NCBI GenBank assembly: GCA_023374025.1
Contig: SIJG01000002.1
Span: forward strand, 1,275,790-1,339,789
Length of the DNA stretch: 64,000 nt
Direction: 5' to 3'
DNA from: Heterodera schachtii
Lineage: Eukaryota; Nematoda; Chromadorea; Rhabditida; Heteroderidae
The notes below the pieces were generated by a model, which saw only the letters and a list, made by a program, of their open reading frames with translations, had not been told where the DNA came from and ran no database searches. A program made the position numbers and the translations under genes. Positions 55,264 to 64,000 of this stretch are shown here, one piece after another (position 1 is the first letter of the stretch; each line of letters begins with the position of its first letter).

Positions 55264-56580
55264 GGGAGGAGGAGGAAAGAGAGATAGAGAGGATAGAGAC
55301 AGGGAGGAACATAGAGGAGAGAAAAAGAGAGTGGAGGAGGAGATTTCCTTAACTAGCCAAAAATTAGCGAACCAAAACGGAAAAGCTGGTCGATGACGTC
55401 ATTGGCTGGTGATAAGCGGAGAGAGGCGGCGACGTTTGCTGGAGCATGGTTGGGAAATGGCACTGTCGATAAGCACTTTTGTACGGAGACGACGACTGAT
55501 AGCCAATGTTTGCGTACCTTTTTAAAAGCGACATTTAAAAGGTGACCTCACAATCAGGCAAAGATTGGTCAGATTTAGCAGTGAGCCGATGGGGATTAAT
55601 GCCAGCCGATCAGCCCATATCAGGCGACTGATCAGAGGCTATTCTGACGCTAAAGCATGATCAGATCAGATAAATTCGGAGAGAACTGCCTCGGAGACTG
55701 ATCAGCAGATCGTTTTCATGCCATTTCCAAGTTTTATGTGCCGTAAATGCCCTAAAACGTACAAGTGGCTGCTTGAGTCCTGTCTTGGCATTTCTGCTGT
55801 CCTACAATCCGCTGTTGTTGCCGCTCCATCATCAGCTGCTGTTGTGGCTGAATTCGTTGATTGGACGCCACCGCCGGCGGATGCACCGCCCCCCGACGAC
55901 GCGCGACGACTTGGCACTGAAGTTTTATTAGAATTTTTATTTTTCGGCTAGAAAAATTTCAGAAAAATTTGAAAAATTAAAAAAAGACCTGGCGGTGCCG
56001 CAGATGCCAAGCTGATCAAATTGGACGAAGATGAAAGGGAAGGCGTCGCAGAAGAAATGCCACTGGAGGAGGGGGAGGAGGAAGAAGCGGGGAGATGGCC
56101 ACTGAGAGACGAGGAGGAAGAGGGGGACGGAGGCAATTCCGAAGGGTGGCCGACGGGGGAAGACGCGGGAGGGACGGAAGACGGATGGGCCGAGTTTGAG
56201 GACGACAGAAGGTGATCACTGATTGGGGGAAATGGGAAAAGTGATCGATCGTATGATCACTGATTGGGGGGGGGAAAGGGAAAGTGATCGGACAAAGCCA
56301 AAGAATGTGATCCGTGATTGGGGGGAAGGAAGGAATTAATCTGATCACATTGATCAGAAAGTATTATTTTAATGCTAATTGATTTGCTGCCTTACCGACT
56401 CAACATTTTGTGCAACTTTTTTGCCGTGCTCGGCGTCGTCCTCCGATTTTTGCCCGCCTCCGCGCTGTTGGCATTGTTCGCCCCGGAAACAGCCGTCGCG
56501 GCAGAATCAGCCAATGGCATTGTCAAATCAGGCACAGAGCCACGGGGGGTGGCAGGGCAAGACTTAGTGTTGGAGGACAT
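54618..56580 (-). CDS. Ser/Ala-rich protein, unknown family
   Basis: Proposed exons 56396..56580, 55989..56218, 55759..55916 and 54618..55118, phases consistent. Start MSSNTKSCPATPRGSVPDLT; exon 1 ends in a basic NRRTTPSTAKKLHKMLSR. Exon 2 is nearly all Ser/Pro. Exon 3 is Gly/Ala/Thr-rich. Exon 4 has a Ser/Cys stretch followed by STQLGQIVRRLDAARPLRHP, LVVRRSGGDGGTAPLLSG and GSLDRRLRRVPTAEE, the best-ordered part. The 3' end may be earlier through further splicing. It starts about 180 nt downstream of the CUPID gene's stop on the same strand, so it may be an alternative 3' portion of that gene (both are Ser-rich, and CUPID proteins have long disordered C-terminal tails). No function is assigned. 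Confidence 0.45.
55161..55265. repeat. GA microsatellite
   Basis: (GA)n with few interruptions, immediately upstream (minus-strand sense) of the last exon of the serine-rich gene, inside its proposed intron. Confidence 0.9.
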
Positions 56581-56756
56581 GCGAAAAGTGTGGTAGAAGT
56601 TGGGCCAAGCTTCTAAACAGGGGTGGGGATTTTGTTTCGGAGAATGGGAAAGTGCAGAGATGTCATTTAAAAGTGCAAAATTGGCATAAATGTCGCTTAA
56701 ATCTCATGAAGGACCGATCAGTCGCTGTTCAATTTGGTATTCATCATTTGATCTAA

Positions 56757-58285
56757 TCAATTGATGATTTTCGCTGGGCCCAGGTCATTGGTAGTCAAAT
56801 AGCGTGTGCCGCCCAACTGACTGAGACTGTTTAGGGAGAAGCCGCTGCCCGACTGATGGCCAATGGAAGCGGCGGGCACAGCGCCGCCGCATCCGTCCAC
56901 CATTGTGCTGACGTCCGGCTTCGAGCTTGACAAGCGTAGCCGATGGAGGCCTAAATCAAAAATTTTGGTGTAAAATTTCCCCAAAATTCGGCTGTTCTTA
57001 TTCCCTCACCCTTCTCGAGGCCAAAATGCCAAGGAATCCATTTTTCAAATCCCCTCACCTTTCTCGAGGCCAAAATTTCATAAATATCCGCTTTTCCTCA
57101 CCCTTCTCGAGGCCAAAATGCCAAGGAATCCATTTTTCAAATCCCCTCACCCTTCTCGAGGCCTCGCAACCGTTGCGCGGCCAATTGCAAATCCTTGCGG
57201 CGCTTCTTCCGCACACTTTTGTTCACGCTTTTGTCCTTGGCCAACCGTTCCGCTGCTGCCACAATGCGCCGGTTCAGCTCGATTTCGGCCTCCAATTGGG
57301 TCATTTGGCGTTCCTCCTGTATTTCAATTATTATTTTAAATTATAATTTAATTAACCCTAATTAATTAATTACGTTTGGTTCACCGCCGCCGCTGGCGCT
57401 GTCTTTGCTGTTCCGTCGCCGAATTCTCAGCACTTCTTGGGGGAATTTGAACGTGGTGCCAACCCGGCGCTTCACCGTCGGCTCAATCTCTCCCGGCAAA
57501 AGGCACTTGTAAATTTCGGTGGGCAATTGTCCGATCAAGTCCTGAAATGATCAGTTTCAATCACATTTTTTGATCGGAACATATTTTGTCTAATCAATCC
57601 TTAATGGTGCCTCGAAGCTCCCATTACAGAATTGATTCGAAAAATTCTTCAAACTGTTTTTATTTTGATCAGACCTGTTAAGTTTTTCAACCTGATCAAA
57701 AGGATCAGCTTGTGCTGATCAGTAAGACTCTTTCTCTCTCCTCTCTCTTCTTGGTTGATCAGGCACAGCTGATCTCCTCTAATGAGGCCCAGTCAGATCA
57801 GCACTATCATTCGTACTCTGATCACCACTGATCAGGCATCGCCCAATCCCCCCCCCCCCTTCTGCCCAATTCCCTACCCCTTCCGCGATACAAATGTCCT
57901 TCAGCTCGTCCACTCGTGCGATCAGTTGCTCTTCCAGCTGGTCCCTCCTTTGCATTAATTTTGCGCACATTTCCCTCTCCCTTTGGCACTGCTCTTCCGA
58001 TTTGTCCGCTTCAATTTGCACTCATTTTCCCCCTTTTTTGCCAATTTTGGCCAACTCACCGACGACGATCAATTTGCCGTTGTTGTTAATCTTCTGCAGT
58101 TGGTTCTGCTCCTGCTCGGCCTCCTCGCCATCGCACTCCTTCTGGTGGTTCTGCTGTTGTTGGTTCTGCTGCTGCTGCTGTTGTTGTTCCTTTCCTTGCT
58201 GCTGTTGTTGTTGGGCCCCTCGGGCACTTTCTCGCAAAGGCAAATGTGCCATTGGCGAACGGTCGGCGACCCGAGCGGCGGGCAT
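56757..58285 (-). CDS. CUPID-domain protein (INAVA/CCDC120/FRMD4 family)
   Basis: Proposed 298-aa protein. Exons: 58060..58285, 57878..58020, 57374..57541, 57151..57316 and 56757..56950; all phases close. Residues 1-75 are polyQ-rich (AQQQQQQGKEQQQQQQQNQQ). A coiled coil follows (MQRRDQLEEQLIARVDELKD), then the hallmark of the family: DLIGQLPTEIYKCLLPGEIE, PTVKRRVGTTFKF, and in exon 4 EAEIELNRRIVAAAERLAKD, SVRKKRRKDLQLAAQRLRGL. This is the CUPID (DUF3338) fold that binds cytohesin-type ARF exchange factors and links to ARF6, ubiquitin and junction control in vertebrates. No FERM domain is seen, so it is closer to INAVA/CCDC120 than FRMD4. The last exon is a Ser/Gly-rich tail. The exon 4 donor is repeated four times in the following intron. 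Confidence 0.8.
57004..57162 (-). repeat. Four tandem copies of a 5' splice site
   Basis: The plus-strand 18-mer CCTCACCCTTCTCGAGGC occurs at 57004-57021, 57053-57070 (one T for C), 57096-57113 and 57145-57162, spaced 49, 43 and 49 nt. Read on the minus strand it is GCCTCGAGAAG-G/GTGAGG, i.e. the end of CUPID exon 4 plus its donor. Intervening DNA is also repeated (CAAAATGCCAAGGAATCCAT and TTTTTCAAATCC). Confidence 0.95.
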
Positions 58286-61200
58286 TTGGGCAGCAGAACA
58301 AAAAGCGGGGGAAATTAAAAGGATTTTTGAGAGGACAGAAATGGAGCTAAAATAGGAAATCTTTTCGGTAAAAAAATGCCATTGATTTGCATAAAGAAAA
58401 ACCACAGCCACAAAATATGGAATTTGAATGTTTATGCCATTATGGCCAAATGTGCCAAATCAGTCCCATCCATAATTTCAATATGGCCAAAAAGGAATTA
58501 GCAAATAAATTTTCAGAATTAATTAATTTGTTTTGGAACTCGCGGTGGTGGCGATTATTTAATGTATTTCGCCACGATCGACCAAAGTTATCGGAGCGGC
58601 AAAAATGCGGGAGGAAATGTTTGGGGGAATAGCAAATTTAACACATAAATTATGCGCGAGAAATTGGGCTACCAAAAGCAAATGGCGAAAATTGGGACAA
58701 ATGGCAATAAAATGAAAGGTTTATTTAGGGAAAGAGAGAAGGAGCGTTCCAATCAGCAGAGCAGAAAATGCCAAATATTTGATTTGAAAATTCTTCCAAG
58801 GGATTTGATTGGAAATGCCAAAGCATTTAGAAATGCCAGAGAATTTTGTTGAACATGCCAACGAACCGATTGGAAATTTCACCTATTGAATGAAAATGCC
58901 AATTTTAGTATGTATGTAAAAATGTGTAATAAAATTTAAATTGACAACGAATACCTTTAATTATTAATGCAATGAAAATTCCTCCAAGGAATTTAATTGG
59001 AAATGCCATGAACCTCTGATGAATGAAAATACCACGGTTGGAATGCCAAAGCATTATAAATCCCAGAGAATTTGAATGAAAATGCCAAAGAATTCGATTT
59101 GGAAATGACAAAAATAAAATGGATTAATTTATTTATAATTTTATGTGCAAATCATTTTTATTTTCTGGGGACAATAAAATAAAGAACAGAATGATAACGA
59201 TGGAATGTGTGACGACGAATGATCAGCAACCGAAGAAGCATTTACTGCTGCTCATTGTCAGGTTGGGGGGAGGGGACAAAGGGACACCAAAAATAAAACA
59301 GTGACAAATCATCCCCCGGGGGGAACGGCGGATGATCGCTGTGCTCGTGCACAGTGTCAGTAGTCCAAAATGGAAGAGCCGACAAAAGCACGGGCAATGG
59401 CCGGCGGATTTGCCAGCAGCAAAAAACAACACACAGCGTGACAAAAATGGGACGACAAAAAGCATTCCCCGGGGGGAAATTGGGGGGGGGGGGGAGGCGT
59501 CGCTGCGCTGAGCTTTTGCTGTTGCTGAATCTACGCTAATCGCGTCGCCCTGCCGCTTTTGCCGCTTGGCATTAGTCCAAAGTCCAAAAATGGCCGCTTT
59601 TCCCCACTCGCCCCGGTGCAAAAAAAGCGGCGACGCTGGCGGGGGGGGGGGGAATGAAAGTGGGAGCGATTGGGGGGGGGGGGGGGGAATCGCAAATGAA
59701 TCGCAATTTTAGCGGTCGGCGGTGGTCGTCGTCGTCGTTTAGTCGTCCATCCATCCGTCCGTCGTTTGTCCGTCCGTCCGTCTTCGTCGTCCTTTCCCAT
59801 CCCTCCCCCCGCGGGCGCCCTAATGGGGCAAAGTCACCGCTCACCGCCGCCGCGCCATTTTCCGTAAATGGCGAAAAGGGCGGCGGGGGGGGGGGGGGGA
59901 AAGGGGAAAATATGGCGCGGAATTGGCCACCACCGCCCACAAAACAAATCACTTTAAAGGGCACAAAAGGGGAAATGTTTTTGGGGCTTTTTTTGTGTGT
60001 GTTTAACACGTAACTTTTAAAGTTTATTTATTAACATTTTAAAAAAAAATTGGGGCCAAAACAAATAATTAGGGAAATAAATGCTTTTTTAAATGGGTCA
60101 TACGAATTAAAATGGCTGGCAGAAGCCCAAGGCTTTAGAGGGGAGAACAAACAATTAAAAAAAGAATTTCCTAAGGCGGAAACCGATGGCATTTTTCATG
60201 AATTTTAGCAAAAGCGGAAATTCACTAATAAAACATAAAATATGTTTGTACACAAAAGTCAAGCAAAAAAGGTTGTGTACCAAATGAATAAAATGCAAAA
60301 GCATTCATTGGAAAGGCTTTTCGCCGGAGGGGTCGACGCGCTGTCCCCCCCCCCCCCCCCATTTATGTGACCAATTAAAGCCGCGGGGCGGGGGACTTAA
60401 AAGGAATGTTCGGGGGGGGGGGGGCAAATAAAAATAAATAAATAAAATAAATAAATAAATAATAATAATATAAAATTTAAAAGCACCATTTGCTTTTATT
60501 TATTATTTATTAATTTATTATTTGTTATCAGTGGTACACTTTTCTTAATCAAATTGGTAAAAATGAGAAGGAATTTTAGCACCGGTTTTGGTGTGGCGTT
60601 ATTTTAATTTGAAAAAAACTTCTTTTTCCTCCTTTAATAAATACAATTTTTGATCAGGAATTTTTGATCGAAGGGCAATTAATTTCTTTAAAAATTGCTA
60701 ATTTTCATCCGGTTACCCCCTTCTGATCACGAAAACTTAACGAAATGATCAGATCAGCTGTTAAATTTAAATATTCTAAAAAATAAATTAAAATTTTATG
60801 TGAAAATTCAAACATTTTTTTGTGTTTTAAATTATTAATCGTGAAAATTTATTCGATGAAAAGCAAATGATGGATGCGTACAGCAGATGAAAATGTAAGT
60901 TTTTGTTGAGAGAAAAGTCGTAAAGTGACAAAAATTTTGGAGAGGGCAATTCAAAGAAAAAATTGGGGAAAAATGGGGAGAGAGAGAGAGAAAGGGAGGG
61001 GAGAGGGATCAGCGGAAGAGCAAACGAAAAGGGGTCAAAGGTTTTGGGGGAAAATGGGGGGGGGGGGGGAGAAACACACGTCAGCAGCTGATCAGCAGCA
61101 GAAGATGGAATGAATACTGACTGATCTGAAGCACAGAAGCAGCAGGGCAAAGTAATGAATGATCAGTAAATCAGCAGAGCGCAACACAAAAGTGTTAAGC

Positions 61201-62333
61201 AGAGAGAGAGAGGGGGAGAGAAATAGAGAGGGATGAAGAGAGACCGAAGGGGAGAGAGAGAGAAATAGTGAGAGAGAGAGAGATAGATTAGACAGGGAGA
61301 GAGAGAGATAGATTAGAGGGGGAGAGAGAAAGAGAGGAGAGAGAGGGGGGGGGGGAGAGAAACAGTGAGAGGGCGCGATGAGGAGAGAAAGGTGGAGAAA
61401 AATGCATTAGTCATTTTGATCAAATGACAGACAATGTAATGCTGTGTCAGTCATTAGAGCAGCAGCAATGAGTGTACCATAAATGGAAATGCCCTTTTAT
61501 GACATCATTGAGTGGGGGGAGTGCTTTTCGTACGTTAATTGATTTGATGATCGAAATGGAAACAGTGCGACTGATCAGTACCGTATTAATTTTAAAAAGG
61601 GACCGTAATTGAAACTTTGACCCACTTCGAGATTCCCGAACTGTTGGGCCTAATCCTTTTTAGCAGCTTTCTTTTGCTGGCCCAATTTTAAAGGGATTTC
61701 CCCGGGAAGGCCAAGCAAAAGCCATCGGCACAATTCGGAGACGACCTCTTAAAAAACACACAATGTTTTTGGCCCAATTACCATAGGGACGATGGACAAT
61801 GAAGATGAATGGAAAATATTTTGGCCAAACTCAGGAAAAAGTCGGAAAGTTTTCATTTTTAAAAAGCGACGGAGCGCAAATAAATAAATAATCGTCGAGA
61901 GTCAATCGGAAATTTAAATGATCGGAACGATGCGACTTAAAATTTGAATAAATTTGGGAAACTAGAATTAAAAAAATACTGTATGCAGATACCGTAACGG
62001 AAATTTAATTGAAATACTGTAAGTCCATTAATTTCCAAAATTATTTTATTTTTTATTGGCATTTTATCTGTCAACTGATGGACTTTTTCCATGTCAATTA
62101 GGACCTAATTGAGCACATCAATTAGTGTGGGCAACATGCGTTTGAGAATTGGTGGCGGATTAGCAGCACAACGAGCGCAACAACCGCTGCTGCTGGTTGT
62201 TGTGTTGCCAATGCAAAAGAATGTGCCGACGCTGCCGAATCATTCAAATTATTTAAGCCCCCGGGGGAATTCCCTCGGCGGACGGCGGAGGTCACAGAAC
62301 GAACGGAGGGATTATTAACGGGTAATTAATAAA
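58286..62333. other. Non-coding flank with degenerate ATGCCA repeats and G tracts
   Basis: 58.73-59.1 kb is rich in GGAAATGCCA/AATGCCAAAG words arranged as a degenerate tandem repeat. 59.2-59.9 kb is G-tract rich with some C/CGT-rich patches. 60.0-60.9 kb is AT-rich with TTTATT repeats. 61.2-61.4 kb is GA-rich. No supported exon is visible. The promoter of the CUPID gene should lie in the first part. Confidence 0.45.
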
Positions 62334-62462
62334 TTAAGCTTCCGCTGACGAATGAATGTTGCCCATCTGTTGTTGCTCAACTGAATTTGGAGAAACAATT
62401 GCCTTCTGTTGCTGATGAGAGACAGTGCCGACTGAATTGGCACGGCACGGACGAAGTGCTGG
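62334..62462 (-). CDS. Possible Q/S-rich terminal exon
   Basis: After a possible acceptor (GTGCCAG) at about 62463 the minus-strand frame reads LRPCRANSVGTVSHQQQKAI and VSPNSVEQQQMGNIHSSAEA-stop. This looks like the C-terminal end of a Q-rich regulatory protein, but no upstream exons could be placed in 62.5-64 kb. Could be chance. Confidence 0.25.
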   Translation of the reverse strand, partial: PALRPCRANSVGTVSHQQQKAIVSPNSVEQQQMGNIHSSAEA

Positions 62463-64000
62463 CACCACCGCAGCAGGGGAGGCAAACAGAAAAGGGACCC
62501 CGAACGGAATTCCGGAAAATGGGAAAATGCCGAAAAATGAAAAACAAAATTTGAATTTCCAAAAGTTTCGGTAAAAAAACAAAAACGCAAAACGGATGAG
62601 AAAACAGAGCAAAGTTTTTTGATGGGTAAAAATTCGGCGGAGTCTTAAAAATATAATTGGGCCATTAATTACTCAATTAAATTTGCTCTGCTGGGTGGGA
62701 CTTTCAACCAAAGATTATTTATTCCTTCTCCATTATCAAACTCTAACAATCTTTGCCCCCCCCCGGCGATAAATTTGGCAATAAAATTTAAATGTTTTCG
62801 ATGAATTTCTTCGCCGGTGTGCTTTGTTGTTTATTATTTTTGCAAATTTCCCTCTTCCCGTGCAATTTTCGTCCATTTTTGGCGTCCGTCCCCTGCTGCT
62901 GGTCAAAGCGCCCCCACTCTCCTCAGTTCCGCCAAATTGTGTTGTTTGGGCGGGCGGGGGGAGGGAAGTGAGGCGGGGAAAGCCCCGCGGGGGGAGGAGA
63001 GGGAGAAAAGGGGAGAAGAGGGAGCAGTACATGGGAATTGGGGATTTGGTCGCGGAAGAGGGGCCGGGGGGAAGAAAAGCGTTGAAATGGGGAAAGATTG
63101 ATGGACCCACTCAGCAGCATCAGCAGCAGCAGCACAAATCCATCCCCTCAGGGGAGGGGAAGGTCATTGGACGGGAAAGGTAAGGGACAATTGGGGGGGG
63201 GGGCAATTCAGCAGGTAAATCAGCAGAGGGACAAAACAAATTTGAAATGGAAAATGGGGGAGGAACGGCAGCGGAAAATCGAATAACGCAAAAAAGGGAA
63301 GAGGGGACAAAGGGCGGAAGCGGCGGGAAACGGTTTTTTGGGATTTCAAATTTAGAGGGGCGGAGGGGGGTGTGAATTTGAATGGTGACAAAGCAAACCA
63401 AAAATGGCATTGGATTCGAAAAGGGAGGGAATTGGGGGAGTGGGCGGGGGCGAATTTGGAACAATGCTTTCATGGATAATTGATCAAACTATAAATGAAC
63501 ATTTAAGGCTCTAAAATGGCCCCCCAAAATGGAAAAAGTGAATTAATGCCAAAACAATCGGCAAATGTCGGATGTATCCCGCGGCGGTGGAGGGAAGAGA
63601 TGGTCATGCCAAAAAGGTCATTAAAAAAGGGTAGAGGAAAATACGGGGAGAAGAACAATGGAAAATGGAAAAATACACTAATCAGAGATAAAGGGAATTT
63701 AAAATTTAAATTTAAAAAGTAAAATTTCAAATTTCAAATTCGGTTTATCCCCGGCGGGGAAGGGAAACAAAAGTGAAAATTATATAGCAAAGAGAGAAGG
63801 GAAAGTGGGACAGCAGTACTTCAGCAGGGGTGGGACAGCAGCAGCGGAGGGATGCTTTTTTGAAAAAAAGCAAAAACAACGCTTAATTCGAAGAGATTTT
63901 TGAAATTCCATGCCCCCGGGGCATTGCGGGGGAAAAGTGGCGGCGCATGCACTTTTGTGGCATTGTGTCCAAAGAGCGGGCGGTGGTGCACACAGCTGAA
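62463..64000. other. Right end, nothing supported
   Basis: Mixed GA/G-tract and AT-rich DNA, CAGCAG stretches near 63.12 and 63.84 kb, TTAATTA near 62.7 kb. No exon with good splice signals and sensible composition was found. Confidence 0.4.

Noticed and set aside
1..64000. tRNA, rRNA, CRISPR arrays, bacterial operons or horizontally acquired gene clusters
   Set aside because: None seen. Intron-rich genes and metazoan families make prokaryotic features implausible; no cloverleaf with A/B boxes was recognised by eye.

Overview
The window looks like nuclear DNA from a nematode. It carries a major sperm protein gene (a nematode-specific family), a GLD-2 cytoplasmic poly(A) polymerase, a FAX/CDR-type GST-fold protein and a lipid phosphate phosphatase. 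Genes are split by many short introns (33 to about 160 nt) with GT donors and TTTCAG-type acceptors. No spliced-leader or rRNA marker allows a species call; a tylenchid (plant-parasitic type) nematode is my guess, not something the sequence proves. Exon models were built by hand from splice signals, reading phase and family resemblance. Every model called multi-exon, except where stated, closes in frame.

Layout. 1-6.8 kb (minus strand): a partial acidic gene at the left edge, a mitochondrial ribosomal protein bL27 gene, then two tandem truncated relatives of a PHF3/DIDO-like SPOC-domain gene. 7.2-8.2 kb (plus): a small coiled-coil gene. 9.2-11.0 kb (minus): gld-2. 11.4-11.7 kb: a possible small basic protein. 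12.0-14.3 kb (minus): a Q/S-rich gene and a possible Q/N-rich ORF. 14.3-23.4 kb: gene-poor DNA full of homopolymer G runs and GA/CT microsatellites. 23.4-25.7 kb (minus): an S/Q-rich gene. 29-29.7 kb (minus): a chimeric gene made of a duplicated bL27 N-terminus spliced to a membrane segment. 30.0-33.0 kb (minus): a proline-rich protein with an RGG-like tail. 33.7-40.3 kb (minus): the full-length PHF3/DIDO-like gene (22 exons, 1178 aa). 40.9-42.1 kb: phospholipid phosphatase. 43.3-43.8 kb: MSP. 45.1-46.7 kb: FAX/CDR-like. 46.7-54.6 kb: gene-poor, G-tract rich. 54.6-58.3 kb (minus): a serine-rich gene and a CUPID-domain (INAVA/CCDC120/FRMD4-type) gene. 58.3-64 kb: mostly non-coding.

The most interesting theme is local gene birth by partial duplication. 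One parental gene (33.7-40.3 kb) has given rise to two short SPOC genes at the left end with a shared C-terminal tail the parent lacks. A second gene (bL27m) has donated its promoter, start codon and N-terminus to an unrelated membrane-protein exon. Other unusual structures are a 49/43/49-nt repeat that copies a 5' splice site four times, a 165-bp-arm foldback element with relatives elsewhere in the window, very long strand-biased G tracts, and clusters of TGATCAG palindromes.
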